Positions 35,882-45,136 of a DNA stretch of 64,000 nt are shown here, piece after piece. The DNA is from Bacillota bacterium (lineage in GTDB: Bacteria > Vulcanimicrobiota > JAJTBE01). The notes beneath the pieces are model-generated. The model was not told the DNA's origin and did no database searches. It was given only the letters and a program-made list of their open reading frames with translations. The DNA is taken from assembly GCA_021287065.1 (NCBI GenBank), contig JAJTBE010000142.1, positions 1 through 64,000 on the forward strand. The letters run 5' to 3'. The translations under genes were made by a program, and so were the position numbers. The stretch's first letter is position 1. The number at the start of each line of letters is the position of its first letter.

Positions 35882-36358
35882 ATGGAAAAACTAAAATCAG
35901 CTTTTGATGTATCAGACAGAATCGTAATTCTGGGTATCGGCTCGGAATTGAGAGGGGATGACGGCGCCGGTGTTATGGCTGCTTCACTCCTTGAAAAAAA
36001 ACTCAACGGCAGAGCAAAAGACAGAGTGAAAATAATATCAGGCGCAACAGCACCCGAGAACCTTACAGGAGAGGTGAAATCCTTTCAGCCGGACCTTATC
36101 CTGTTTATGGATGCTGCGGATATGTGCCACGAACCCGGGGAGTTTCTTGTATTCACACCTGAAGAAACAGACAATATCACATTTTCCACCCACACGCTCC
36201 CTATCAGGGTTATGGCGGACTATCTCAAAGTCTATCTGCAGTGTGAAGTTCTTATTGCAGGCATTCAGCCTAAACAACTGAATTTCGACTCGCCCGTAAC
36301 TCCGGAAGTTGAAGCAGGAGTTGCCAGACTGGTGGATACAATGGAAAGCTGGATTTAA
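35882..36358 (+). CDS. hycI: Hydrogenase maturation endopeptidase, HycI-like
   Basis: 158 residues. M52-family core: ILGIGSELRGDDGAG with the metal-binding Asp, LILFMDAADM and FSTHTLP with the His ligand. This protease trims the C-terminus of the large subunit of [NiFe] hydrogenases after nickel insertion. The sequence favours the HycI (group-4 hydrogenase) branch. No hydrogenase structural gene lies in the window, so its client must be encoded elsewhere. Confidence 0.88.
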   Translation: MEKLKSAFDVSDRIVILGIGSELRGDDGAGVMAASLLEKKLNGRAKDRVKIISGATAPENLTGEVKSFQPDLILFMDAADMCHEPGEFLVFTPEETDNITFSTHTLPIRVMADYLKVYLQCEVLIAGIQPKQLNFDSPVTPEVEAGVARLVDTMESWI

Positions 36359-36413
36359 ACCAAATCCGGAATTCTCACAGTGCGTAAACCCTTCAACAAC
36401 AACAACAAAGGCT

Positions 36414-36419
36414 TATAAT
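36414..36419 (+). promoter_or_regulatory. Candidate -10 box
   Basis: TATAAT at 36414-36419, 28 bp before the ATG of the iron-sulfur flavoprotein gene; no convincing -35. Confidence 0.35.
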
Positions 36420-36446
36420 TGCCCGGTTTATATTCAGGAGGATTAT

Positions 36447-36992
36447 ATGAAAGTCATAGGATTCTGCGGAAGCCCCAGAAGGGGCGGCAATACTCATGTT
36501 CTGATGGAGCAGGCACTTAAAGGCGCTGCCGAAAAAGGAGCAGAAACAAAGCTCTATATGCTCAACGAAATGAACATCAAAGGCTGTCAGGCTTGTATGG
36601 CATGCCGGGCGAAATTCGGATGTCCGGTAAAGGACGACCTGAACCCCCTTTATAAAGAGATTATGGAAGCAGATGCATTTGTATTCGGTTCACCCATATA
36701 TATGTTCCAGATAACAGCCCAGCTCAAAGCCCTCATAGACAGACTATACCCCTTCCTCAACCCCGATTTCACATCAAAAATCAACAAAAAAGGCATAATG
36801 ATAGCTACACAGGGCAGCAGCAATTTCGACGAATTCAAACCCGCAGTGGCAACAATGACCAAAGTTCTGGGAATATTAGGATTTAAAATTCAGGAAACTA
36901 TAATAGAAGGCAACCTCTACGAAAAAGGCGCTGTTGCAAAAAACGAAAAACTGATGGAACAGGTGAAACAGGCAGGGGCGGGGTTGGTGTAA
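36447..36992 (+). CDS. Iron-sulfur flavoprotein / NADPH-dependent FMN reductase family
   Basis: 181 residues from ATG 36447 (CAGGAGG upstream; the longer in-frame start at 36309 overlaps the previous gene). Flavodoxin fold with FMN phosphate loop GSPRRGGNT (9-17) and FGSPIYMFQ. The compact cysteine motif CX2CX2CX5C in GCQACMACRAKFGC matches iron-sulfur flavoproteins of anaerobes, which bind a [4Fe-4S] cluster and FMN. Electron-transfer partner unknown. Convergent with the radical SAM gene, stop to stop in 4 bp. Confidence 0.9.
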   Translation: MKVIGFCGSPRRGGNTHVLMEQALKGAAEKGAETKLYMLNEMNIKGCQACMACRAKFGCPVKDDLNPLYKEIMEADAFVFGSPIYMFQITAQLKALIDRLYPFLNPDFTSKINKKGIMIATQGSSNFDEFKPAVATMTKVLGILGFKIQETIIEGNLYEKGAVAKNEKLMEQVKQAGAGLV

Positions 36993-36996
36993 GGTT

Positions 36997-38049
36997 CTAC
37001 CCCTGCACCTTAACCATTTCCCAAAGTGCTCCCATGTCCAGAAACAGGTTTGAGATTTCCGCCCAGCAGGGGCGGAGGCAGGCTCCGCAGGTTTTGTGGA
37101 GCTTTTTTGCTTTTTCTTTGTATTCGGGTGAATTGAAGATAGTTATAAAATCCGGATTTATTATGGAAAGTTCGTTTCCTTCCTCTGTGTAGCCTTGGTA
37201 TTTGTGGCAGATGGAGAATTTGCCTTCCGGGCTTACTGAAAAGTAGAGTATGCCTGCTCTGCAGTCCCATTTGTAATCTTTGCCCGACATATAGTCGGCA
37301 GCTTTTTTCAGGAAGGCTGTGGAATTGAATACGGGTTTTCCTTCTGCCTTCAGTTTTGCCAGATGGTGGAATGCTTTGTATGCCTTTTGGCGGTCTTCTT
37401 CTGTGAAAACCAGATCCTGCATTGTTTCTGCGCATCCGAGGACTTTTCCGGAAAACTGGTGGATTTCGAGGGGGACAAAGGAAACGAAAAACCCTTTTTT
37501 TCGGGCGAATTCAACCATTTCAGGCAGTGTGTCGAGGTTGGCGGAGCTAACGACGGTGTTGATGAGTCCGGTTCCTTTTTTAGCTTTGATAATGGGGGAA
37601 AGGTAATCGAAGGTTTCCATAACCCTGTCGAAGGCGTCGGGTCTGCCGATAATGTCGTTCTGGAGCTTTGGATCGAGGGTGTCCAGAGAGATTGAAAAGT
37701 TGAATACTCCGGCATCTATAACAGCCTGAAGTTTTTTGTAATCGGGAATGACTCCATTGGTCAGAACTCTGACTGATATGTTTTTTTTGAGGAAGAAACC
37801 TGCTGCCTGGGGCAGATCGTCCCGCTGGAGGGGTTCTCCGCCGCCGATGGAGATAACCTGTGTGCCTATTTGTGATAGGACTTCAGCCATCTTTTCGATT
37901 TGGGGGGTGGTGAGTTCGGTTGACTGATCCCCGGTTTTCCAGACGCCGCACATACGGCAGCGCAAATTGCACCGGTGTGTGATTCCGTAATGCACATAAA
38001 CAGGTATATTTTTGAATGCAAGGGTTTTTAACAGAGTCAGTTTATTCAT
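36997..38049 (-). CDS. Radical SAM protein with C-terminal cysteine cluster
   Basis: 350 residues. Radical SAM cluster CNLRCRMC (CxxxCxxC, near residues 27-34), then SIGGGEPL, the SAM-binding GGE motif. The C-terminal part has cysteines in CRAGILYFSVSPEGKFSICHKY and CGACLRPCWAE, resembling a SPASM or twitch auxiliary-cluster region. The N-terminal YGITHRCNLRC start is common in PqqE/MoaA-like oxidoreductases. Substrate unknown. Confidence 0.88.
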   Translation of the reverse strand: MNKLTLLKTLAFKNIPVYVHYGITHRCNLRCRMCGVWKTGDQSTELTTPQIEKMAEVLSQIGTQVISIGGGEPLQRDDLPQAAGFFLKKNISVRVLTNGVIPDYKKLQAVIDAGVFNFSISLDTLDPKLQNDIIGRPDAFDRVMETFDYLSPIIKAKKGTGLINTVVSSANLDTLPEMVEFARKKGFFVSFVPLEIHQFSGKVLGCAETMQDLVFTEEDRQKAYKAFHHLAKLKAEGKPVFNSTAFLKKAADYMSGKDYKWDCRAGILYFSVSPEGKFSICHKYQGYTEEGNELSIINPDFITIFNSPEYKEKAKKLHKTCGACLRPCWAEISNLFLDMGALWEMVKVQG

Positions 38050-38226
38050 GAGCTAATTTTATAACAAAATGAGACCGGGGGCAATGTTTCCGATTTGTTA
38101 AATTCCTGCAAGTTATGGTTTTTTGGTTATGAATGCTTTATAATTAAACATGCGGGATTATTACCGGTTCCTCTGGGAATCAGGTAATGTTTGCGGTATA
38201 ACAGGGTATAAAGGCAGGGTATCAAC

Positions 38227-39810
38227 ATGAGAATAAGATCGGAAAATTTAACCGGAATAGAACACCGCAGCGCTGAAGGCAGTAAGCATATACATAGTTA
38301 TGGCAAACCGGTGGAGCCTAAAGACAGCTTTCAGGGTGAGACGATAGATTACAGGGTTGCGGGAAAAATGACGATTCTGCATACCAACGATATGCATGGT
38401 CATGCCGAGGCGATGGTGAAGAAGGGTGAGGACGAATCCGCAGAGACCGGCGGCCTTGCCAACCTTGCGGGGCTGATAAAGCAGGAAAAGGCAAAAAACC
38501 GTAATGCCACTCTTGTTCTTGATGCCGGAGATATTTCATCAGGCACTCCCCTTTCCGATCATTTCAAAGCTATACCAATGCTGGAATCCATGAACGAAAT
38601 CGGTTATGACGCAATGACCGTGGGAAACCACGAATTCGACAGGGGGAGGCAATCCCTTGAGACTCTGGTGGACAAAGCTGATTTTCCCATTCTCGGAGCA
38701 AACATCCATGCTGCAAATACCGGAAAAAAATTGAATACGAAGCCTTATGTGATAAAGGATGTAAACGGGATAAAAGTGGGAATTCTCGGGCTTACCACAC
38801 CAGACGCCGCCACATTTATGCCAAAGGAAGACAGGGCGACTGTAAAAATATCGGATCCGATCAAAACTGCCAAAGCTGAAATAAGGAATATGAAAAAAGA
38901 CGGGGCGGAATTTGTTGTTGTGCTTTCCCATCTGGGTTTCAACGAAGACCGCAGGCTTGCAAAAGCGGTTGACGGCATAAATGTCATAGTTGGCGGACAT
39001 TCCCACACCGAATTGAGATCGTATAAGAAAGAAAATAACACATATATAGTTCAGGCAGGTTCAGACGGCAATTTTCTTGGCAAGCTGGATATGGTATTGA
39101 TAAGGGATAAGCATGGCGTGGAAATCAACAATCTGAAAGCTTCGCTGATTAGGGTGAAAAATGCGGGAGAAAGACAGAGTGCCGGAGTTTTAAGTATTAT
39201 CAACAAATATAAGGACAAACTTGGTCCCATAATGGCAAAAGTAATCGGAAAAGCTGAAACTCCCCTTCCTCATTACGATTATCATACTATTACGGAACAT
39301 TCACCCACAGCCGATTTTGTTACTGATGCAGTCCGCCGGCAGACAGGGGCGGATGTCAGCGTTTTTGCATATTCCACCATCAGAGCCGGCCTTCCTGAAG
39401 GCGAGATTAAAACAGAAGACATATACAAAATGATTCCGTGGACGGATCCTCTCAACACTGTTACCATAAAGGGTAAAGACATTAAAGAAGCTATGGAGCG
39501 GGGTTTCAGAAACGAAATACTCGAACTCTGTCAGTCGGGGCTTAAAATTTCTGTTGACAAAACAAGACCTCCGGGAGACAGAATTACGGACATAAGCGAA
39601 GCAAGCGGGAAACCTATCGATCCTGAGAAAAATTACACAATGGTAACCAGGGCTTTTCTCCTTGATTCAAACTATGTTTCCGATGCATTCAGCAAAACAA
39701 ACGATAGAAGAATAGTAAAAGAAAGTTTTCAGGATGTGCTCGTGTCCTTTGTAAAAGCTGCCGGGGAAGTCTGTCCGAGGCTCGACAACAGGCTTGAGAT
39801 AAAGGGGTAG
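38227..39810 (+). CDS. Second 5'-nucleotidase/UshA-family metallophosphoesterase
   Basis: 527 residues, paralogue of the 14079 gene. Metallophosphatase motifs: LHTNDMHGH (D55, H57), LDAGDISSGTP, TVGNHEFDRG, VLSHLGF and GGHSHTEL. C-terminal domain: SPTADFVTDAVRRQTGADVSVF, with IRAGLPEGEI where the canonical N...R substrate motif would lie. A 47-residue polar N-terminus without signal peptide precedes the catalytic domain, as in the paralogue. Candidate -10 TATAAT at 38139-38144. Confidence 0.9.
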   Translation: MRIRSENLTGIEHRSAEGSKHIHSYGKPVEPKDSFQGETIDYRVAGKMTILHTNDMHGHAEAMVKKGEDESAETGGLANLAGLIKQEKAKNRNATLVLDAGDISSGTPLSDHFKAIPMLESMNEIGYDAMTVGNHEFDRGRQSLETLVDKADFPILGANIHAANTGKKLNTKPYVIKDVNGIKVGILGLTTPDAATFMPKEDRATVKISDPIKTAKAEIRNMKKDGAEFVVVLSHLGFNEDRRLAKAVDGINVIVGGHSHTELRSYKKENNTYIVQAGSDGNFLGKLDMVLIRDKHGVEINNLKASLIRVKNAGERQSAGVLSIINKYKDKLGPIMAKVIGKAETPLPHYDYHTITEHSPTADFVTDAVRRQTGADVSVFAYSTIRAGLPEGEIKTEDIYKMIPWTDPLNTVTIKGKDIKEAMERGFRNEILELCQSGLKISVDKTRPPGDRITDISEASGKPIDPEKNYTMVTRAFLLDSNYVSDAFSKTNDRRIVKESFQDVLVSFVKAAGEVCPRLDNRLEIKG

Positions 39811-39876
39811 TGGTATTTCTTTTCTTTTTGATGTAGAATAGCTGCAGAAACTTATTATCAACGGAAGTATTCAGCT

Positions 39877-40647
39877 ATGAAACATGTATCGGATTCAAAC
39901 GGACAAAAGATCAATTCAGACAGATTCATCGGAAGGGAAAGTTCATTCTCTTTCTGTTTCGGAAAAATCGGGGGAACAATCGGAAAAACATGCCTGATTG
40001 CAGTCCTCGCCTTTTATTTTACAGCGGCAGTTTATGCACCCCTCTTTGCAGACAGCAATCTGAACATCGATGAGAGCAGAATGAGGGACCTGAGCTGGTG
40101 GAATTCCAGAATCGCCAGATATTCGCAAAAACATTACGGTCAGAACAGATCTGATCTCAACCCCACCTGCATTGTGCTTCACTATACAGCTATGTCCGAA
40201 TTTCCCTGGAATCTTGTAAAGAGCAAAGATTTTTCTGGAGAGGAACCGGGCCTTGCCTCTCATTATGTGGTTGACGGAAAGAAAATATGGCGCATTCTCC
40301 CCGACAATATCCGTTCCAGAGGATGTTATGCAATGAACCATGTTGCTATAAACATCGAAATGTGCGCTCTGGATGCAGGGGATTTATCCGGAAAAAAAGA
40401 GACAATGAAAACCTGCGCCCTGCTTGTAAAAGACCTTATGCAGAAATACAACATTCCGCTCTCCAAAGTCTATTCACATCAGCAGGTTGCCTCGATGAAT
40501 AAAAGAATCGTGCCGGAAGTCTATGATCTGGTAAACGGAAAGCCTTACAGCAAAATCGATCCCGGCGAAGGCAATATGAAAACCATCAAAAAGATGATTG
40601 CGGGAATGAAAAGCAATGATGATATGGGAGATTTCGGAGAGAAATAG
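39877..40647 (+). CDS. N-acetylmuramoyl-L-alanine amidase (amidase_2/PGRP type)
   Basis: 256 residues. A membrane anchor or signal at about 36-56, then an amidase_2 domain: CIVLHYTAM with the first zinc His, SHYVVDGKKIWRILPDNIRS, NHVAINIEM, and YSHQQVAS with a second His. It would cleave the lactyl-peptide bond in peptidoglycan at the periplasmic face. The third ligand region is less typical (KIDPG instead of DPG after a Cys). It follows the nucleotidase by 66 bp on the same strand. Confidence 0.85.
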   Translation: MKHVSDSNGQKINSDRFIGRESSFSFCFGKIGGTIGKTCLIAVLAFYFTAAVYAPLFADSNLNIDESRMRDLSWWNSRIARYSQKHYGQNRSDLNPTCIVLHYTAMSEFPWNLVKSKDFSGEEPGLASHYVVDGKKIWRILPDNIRSRGCYAMNHVAINIEMCALDAGDLSGKKETMKTCALLVKDLMQKYNIPLSKVYSHQQVASMNKRIVPEVYDLVNGKPYSKIDPGEGNMKTIKKMIAGMKSNDDMGDFGEK

Positions 40648-40713
40648 GAAAAGACAGGAAGCGGGGAAGATAAGGGAAAACTCCGCCGCTTGCAGCAGCA
40701 TTCGGAAATCTGT

Positions 40714-41808
40714 TTAAGTCTGATTTTTCAGCCTCTTTACTTCTTCTTCGATTTTCTTTTTCATTTCTTTGTCAGGTGTCAGGGTTTTCAGCCATTGCAG
40801 GGTTGTTTTCAGATCTTTTCCCTGCAGTGTGTAAAGATCGTCAAATACATTGTAATCCCTGTGGTAACAGCGGTTGAACAATACATAGGCATTGTTTATT
40901 TTCAGATTCTCAAAATAATCAAAGCTTCTTGTTTTAAGCTGGGGTTTGATTTCTTCGGCAAATTTTTTCTTATATTTTTCGAAGATTACATCTCTGCCTG
41001 AGATCTTTTCCGCTGAGGAAATTCCGCTTTTGTAATATTTATCCAGTTCGTCATAGAGGCTTGCCATAAAATTGGAGAAGATTTCATCGTCTTTTTTGAA
41101 ATTGATGGATGACATAACCTGTTCGGAATTTTCCCCGTATTTTTTCTTCAGATACTCCATGCCCCCTGCATTCCCCACAAAGCTCGCAAGGCTTTCATTG
41201 AAATTCATATCATCCTTCACAAAAAATGTGCTGTGGGTCATTTCGTGAATTATTGTATTGGCGAGATATTCTTCGCTGCCAAGGAGCATTGATGTGAAAA
41301 GCGGGTCAGAAATAATTCCGAGTGAACTGTATGCGCCTACGGGCCTGCAAATAGTGTCAAAACCTTTGTCTTTGAGCTTCTGCTGCATTTTCAGGGCGTC
41401 GTCTTTTTTGAAATAGCCAAGATAGGGGACTTTGCCCACAACCGGAAATTTCCACTGAACCGCTTCAAGCCTGTCTTTGGGGCATGCGGAAACAGCCCAT
41501 ACTGCAGGTTGGTTTCCTGTATCATAGACGGTTTTGTAGCTTCCCGTTTCCTTTAAGCCCAGATCGATGCCAAATTTTCTGATTTCTTCAACTTCTTTGA
41601 GTTTTTCTTTGATTTTAGGATCGGTTTTTGGATCCTTCTCCAGCTCAGCCACGCTTTTTCTGGTGAGAATGATCTTTGCCTGATAAAACCCCTGAGTTAA
41701 AAGATAACGGGTGATTGGTATGCAGAAAAGGACTATAACGGTAACGACAAAAAATATCAAAACTCCCGCCGCCAGTTTTTTAGAGTTCTTTTTAAGGAAA
41801 TTTTTCAA
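40714..41808 (-). CDS. Predicted membrane-anchored aminopeptidase (COG4324 type)
   Basis: 364 residues with a TTG start directly after the TAG of the upstream gene; CAGGAGAAA provides the ribosome site. TM anchor at 12-34. Metallopeptidase motif HEMTH (188-192) with downstream glutamate in NESLASFVG (E205). The stretch VWAVSACPKDRL...FPVVGKVPYLGYFKKDDA matches the predicted aminopeptidase family (Aminopep). Substrate unknown. Likely translated in tandem with the preceding gene. Confidence 0.88.
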   Translation of the reverse strand: MKNFLKKNSKKLAAGVLIFFVVTVIVLFCIPITRYLLTQGFYQAKIILTRKSVAELEKDPKTDPKIKEKLKEVEEIRKFGIDLGLKETGSYKTVYDTGNQPAVWAVSACPKDRLEAVQWKFPVVGKVPYLGYFKKDDALKMQQKLKDKGFDTICRPVGAYSSLGIISDPLFTSMLLGSEEYLANTIIHEMTHSTFFVKDDMNFNESLASFVGNAGGMEYLKKKYGENSEQVMSSINFKKDDEIFSNFMASLYDELDKYYKSGISSAEKISGRDVIFEKYKKKFAEEIKPQLKTRSFDYFENLKINNAYVLFNRCYHRDYNVFDDLYTLQGKDLKTTLQWLKTLTPDKEMKKKIEEEVKRLKNQT

Positions 41809-43116
41809 CTATTTCTCCTGCAGATGATGGTTTACATCTGTTTCCTGAATTCTCCATATTTCTTCCATTATCTTCAGCCATCTTTTGCAGGTATGGCACA
41901 TATCGGTATGAAGTCGGAAAAGTGTTTCTTCCTCTGATGACATTTCGCCGGAAACGATATCGATTATGCCTGAAATATCCGGACATTCCATGGCTGAAGC
42001 GGGATCCGGCATGGGAATGTCTTCCATAAGGTTGTATCTGCTTTCGTGGAAGATCTTTCTTTCAGGATTCCTTTCCAGCGCTCTTTCGATATATTCAATA
42101 GCTACATCGGTTTTGCCAAGTCTGGAACTGATTTTTGCCATAAGGAAGCATATCCGTTCGTCCTGCCTGTTTGAAAGAACGATTCTTTCCAGCAGATAAC
42201 CGGCGCTTTCAAATTCTCCCCGCTTTTCCAGCATCATTGTGTAGATCACGATTAATTCGATAAAATCCTGACTCTGGCAGGCGTATTTTCTCCATCTGTC
42301 CGCAGCGGGAATTTTCATAAGAGCAACCAGCGATAAAGCGTGCAGAAATACATCGGACGGGTAAAAACTGTAGTCGAGGGCGCACACAATGGGAGCCAGC
42401 GACTGAAGGGAAAGCCGGCGGAGCTTAGAAACCGAATCCTCTTCACGGTCCGATCTGAGGAGAGCCTGTTCTGATATTATAAAATTGGGATTTCTGGCAA
42501 GTTCTCTCAAATCCAGAAGATTCTGTATGCCTGTGCAGATGGCGGAAATTGTCTGTAGAAAAGCTATGCCGCTGTTGGGGTTTTTCTCATTCACCCAAAG
42601 TCTGGCTTTCCGGGCATCGTCCTGCATGGAGAAAACCCATTCCAGCTTAGTGGGCACAGACACTTCCATAAATCCGCTTCCGGGGGATTCCCTGTTGATA
42701 TAGATAAACGGAAGCCCGGTGTCAGGCTCCACCAGGAGTTTTTTCAGAATCCGGTTGTATTTTTCCGCAAGTTCCATGCTTGTGGGAAATAAATCTTCAA
42801 GACCTTCCCCTGTGGTTTTGCGCGCCTGCTGTTCCCGCATGTCCGAAACCATATCCCTTACAAGATCCGACAGGTTTCTGACAGGTCCCATATGTCTTAA
42901 AACATCGTTTACAGGAATCTTTTCAGTCAGTGCTTTTACAAAATCTTCCGGAGATTCCCACTGTGGAAAATCCCGTTCTGTTGTATTTGAAAGAATAATA
43001 TCGGTCAGATCTGCGATTTTCCCGCTGAAGCATTTTTCGCACAAATAATCGCTCCGGTTCAAAGAGATAATTCTGCCGGTATTAAGCTCTGCATTACATT
43101 TTGAGCATGAAAACAA
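41809..43116 (-). CDS. Zinc-ribbon / TPR / ZAS-finger protein
   Basis: 435 residues from TTG 43116 (GAAGG 8 bases upstream). The N-terminus has CSKCN...CEKCF (two CxxC). A helical middle includes a TPR-like pair near 335-385 (LMAKISSRLGKTDVAIEYIERALERNP). The C-terminus has an Hx3CxxC zinc finger (HTDMCHTC) of the anti-sigma type. No sigma factor gene is adjacent. The combination is not one I recognise; a regulatory or scaffolding role is a guess. Confidence 0.72.
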   Translation of the reverse strand: MFSCSKCNAELNTGRIISLNRSDYLCEKCFSGKIADLTDIILSNTTERDFPQWESPEDFVKALTEKIPVNDVLRHMGPVRNLSDLVRDMVSDMREQQARKTTGEGLEDLFPTSMELAEKYNRILKKLLVEPDTGLPFIYINRESPGSGFMEVSVPTKLEWVFSMQDDARKARLWVNEKNPNSGIAFLQTISAICTGIQNLLDLRELARNPNFIISEQALLRSDREEDSVSKLRRLSLQSLAPIVCALDYSFYPSDVFLHALSLVALMKIPAADRWRKYACQSQDFIELIVIYTMMLEKRGEFESAGYLLERIVLSNRQDERICFLMAKISSRLGKTDVAIEYIERALERNPERKIFHESRYNLMEDIPMPDPASAMECPDISGIIDIVSGEMSSEEETLFRLHTDMCHTCKRWLKIMEEIWRIQETDVNHHLQEK

Positions 43117-43157
43117 GATATAAACCTTCTTTGCGTGTTAAATTGCTGAATCTGCTG

Positions 43158-44585
43158 TTAACTGCCGCTCAGGATCTTTTTGAGTCCGGGATTATCCCTG
43201 ATAATTTTCACCTGCTGATCCTGTTGCAGGACTTTCTTATCTTTGAATTTGGCGCCAACAGCTTTTTCGATATACCGGGCTGCGGTTTTATCATCACCCA
43301 TTCGGGCGTAGCATACTGCCAGACCGTAATACGCCATTTCAAGGGTCTGGTTTCGTCTGACATTTTCATTGTATTTTTCAGCAGCTTCTTCATACTTTCC
43401 GTTTGAAAGCAGCGCCCTTGCCAGAGTGTCAGTAATAGCCGGATTTTCCGGAGCCAGTGAATGCGCTCTTTTCGCCAGTTTCAGAGCTTCATCGGGTTTG
43501 TTGAATGCATTGCCCGGAGGAGCTGTCAGATACATCCACGCCATCAGGTTTATTACATCAGGGTTGTCAGGTTCTATTGAAGCTGCCCTTTTAAGCTCTT
43601 CTTCAGCTTTGGCATAGTTTTCAGCCTCATAATGGTTAAGGCCCAGAGCGTGATATACCTTTGCCGAGTTTGGATCCAGATTGAGAGCCTGTTCCAGTAT
43701 TTCAGACCCTTTGTTAAAATCTTTCTGCCTGCGGTAAAAATCAGCCAGCATAAAGTAAGAATCCGTATTGTCCCTGAACTTATCCTTTGCACTTTTCAGT
43801 ATTTCCTCGGCTCTGCTTTTGTTGCCAAGTCCTTCGAAATAAACTGCAGTAACAGCATACGATTTTATATCGTCGGAATACGAAGAAAGAAATTTCTCCA
43901 TAATTCTGCTGATTTCATCTTTTTTGCCCTTTTTATCATAAATACCGATAAGAAGGGGGTAAACTCTCTTCTCAGGCTTATCCTTGCTCAGAACCTTCTC
44001 AAGATAAGGAATTGCTTCATCAGGTTTATCGGTTTTGGCAAGATACTCACCCAGCTTCACATAATTCATCTGATCTGCTGCATCCGGATCCAGTTCAACC
44101 GCCTGTTTCATTTCCTTTATAGCTTCATCAGGCTTGCCTTTTTCGAAATAAATCCTTGCAAGATACCTGCGGGCTGTGGGGTGGTTTTTTTCAATCTCCA
44201 GAGTTTTTCGATACATCTGCAGAGCTTCTTCCGTATTTCCTGATTCCTCATAAACCCTGCCAAGGTTAAAGTAGGTCTTTGCGTTGCCCGGAGCCAGTTT
44301 GATAGCTTTTTTATAATAATTAATTGATTCGTTGAAATCTCTTGAAAGCGAATAACTATGGGCTATCCGTTCGTAAATCTCCGAATTGCCCGGTTTAAGC
44401 TGCAATGATTTTAGATATTTCTGCCTTGCATTTTCATAATCGGAATTGCGGAAACACTGATCTGCTTCTTTCAGAAGCTGCTGGTACATATATTCATTGT
44501 AATGGGGAAGGGCAAAAAAAATGATTCCGGCAATCAAACCTGCAAGGACGAGAATAATCGGAAGATTTTTCATCCTCGTTATCAA
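43158..44585 (-). CDS. TPR-repeat protein with N-terminal membrane anchor
   Basis: 475 residues. TM segment at about 8-28, then roughly ten consecutive TPR motifs (e.g. AKTYFNLGRVYEESGNTEEALQMYRKTLEIEKNHP). Start is ambiguous: TTG 44585 or ATG 44573, both just after the hpt stop. Probably a scaffold facing the periplasm. Function not predictable. Confidence 0.85.
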   Translation of the reverse strand: MITRMKNLPIILVLAGLIAGIIFFALPHYNEYMYQQLLKEADQCFRNSDYENARQKYLKSLQLKPGNSEIYERIAHSYSLSRDFNESINYYKKAIKLAPGNAKTYFNLGRVYEESGNTEEALQMYRKTLEIEKNHPTARRYLARIYFEKGKPDEAIKEMKQAVELDPDAADQMNYVKLGEYLAKTDKPDEAIPYLEKVLSKDKPEKRVYPLLIGIYDKKGKKDEISRIMEKFLSSYSDDIKSYAVTAVYFEGLGNKSRAEEILKSAKDKFRDNTDSYFMLADFYRRQKDFNKGSEILEQALNLDPNSAKVYHALGLNHYEAENYAKAEEELKRAASIEPDNPDVINLMAWMYLTAPPGNAFNKPDEALKLAKRAHSLAPENPAITDTLARALLSNGKYEEAAEKYNENVRRNQTLEMAYYGLAVCYARMGDDKTAARYIEKAVGAKFKDKKVLQQDQQVKIIRDNPGLKKILSGS

Positions 44586-44588
44586 AAC

Positions 44589-45134
44589 CTATCTTGGTGA
44601 AGTTTTTTGCTTTAATATGCCCACAACCGGAAGATTGCGGTATTTCTGACGGTAGTCAAGCCCGTATCCCACAACGAATTCATCGGGAAGTATAAAACCC
44701 GAATAATCGCTTTCGATGGGCAGAATCCTGCGGTAAGGTTTTTCAAACAGGGTGCAGACTTTTATGGATGCAGGATTGCGTAGTCTTAAAACTTTGATTG
44801 CATAATGGAGTGATTCGCCTATATCAATCATATCCTCCACTATGAGAACATGCTTTTTGTAAATTGAATGATCCAGATCCTTGATTATCTTGACTTCCCC
44901 TGTCTTTCCCGCAGAACCTCTGGAGAGAACAAGAAAATCAATGGTAAAGTTAATATCTTCCAGCTCCCGGGTAAAGTCAGCCAGAAATATGGCAGCACCC
45001 CGAAGGATGGTGATAATGCAGAGTTCCTTGCCGCGGTAATCAGCCGTAACTCTGGCGGCAAGCTCTTTCACCTTTGCCTTGATTTCTTCTTCGGAAAACA
45101 GTATTTCGCCTATGTCGTCAATCATCTGGTTCAT
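44589..45134 (-). CDS. hpt: Hypoxanthine phosphoribosyltransferase
   Basis: 181 residues, standard length. FDFLVLSRGS-like loop (IDFLVLSRGS), the PRPP-binding VLIVEDMIDIGESL (canonical is VEDIIDTGxTL), and the C-terminal substrate part GFILPDEFVVGYGLDYRQKYRNLPVVGIL. Salvages hypoxanthine and guanine to IMP and GMP. It sits 2 bp after tilS, the usual tilS-hpt pairing. Confidence 0.95.
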   Translation of the reverse strand: MNQMIDDIGEILFSEEEIKAKVKELAARVTADYRGKELCIITILRGAAIFLADFTRELEDINFTIDFLVLSRGSAGKTGEVKIIKDLDHSIYKKHVLIVEDMIDIGESLHYAIKVLRLRNPASIKVCTLFEKPYRRILPIESDYSGFILPDEFVVGYGLDYRQKYRNLPVVGILKQKTSPR

Positions 45135-45136
45135 AT

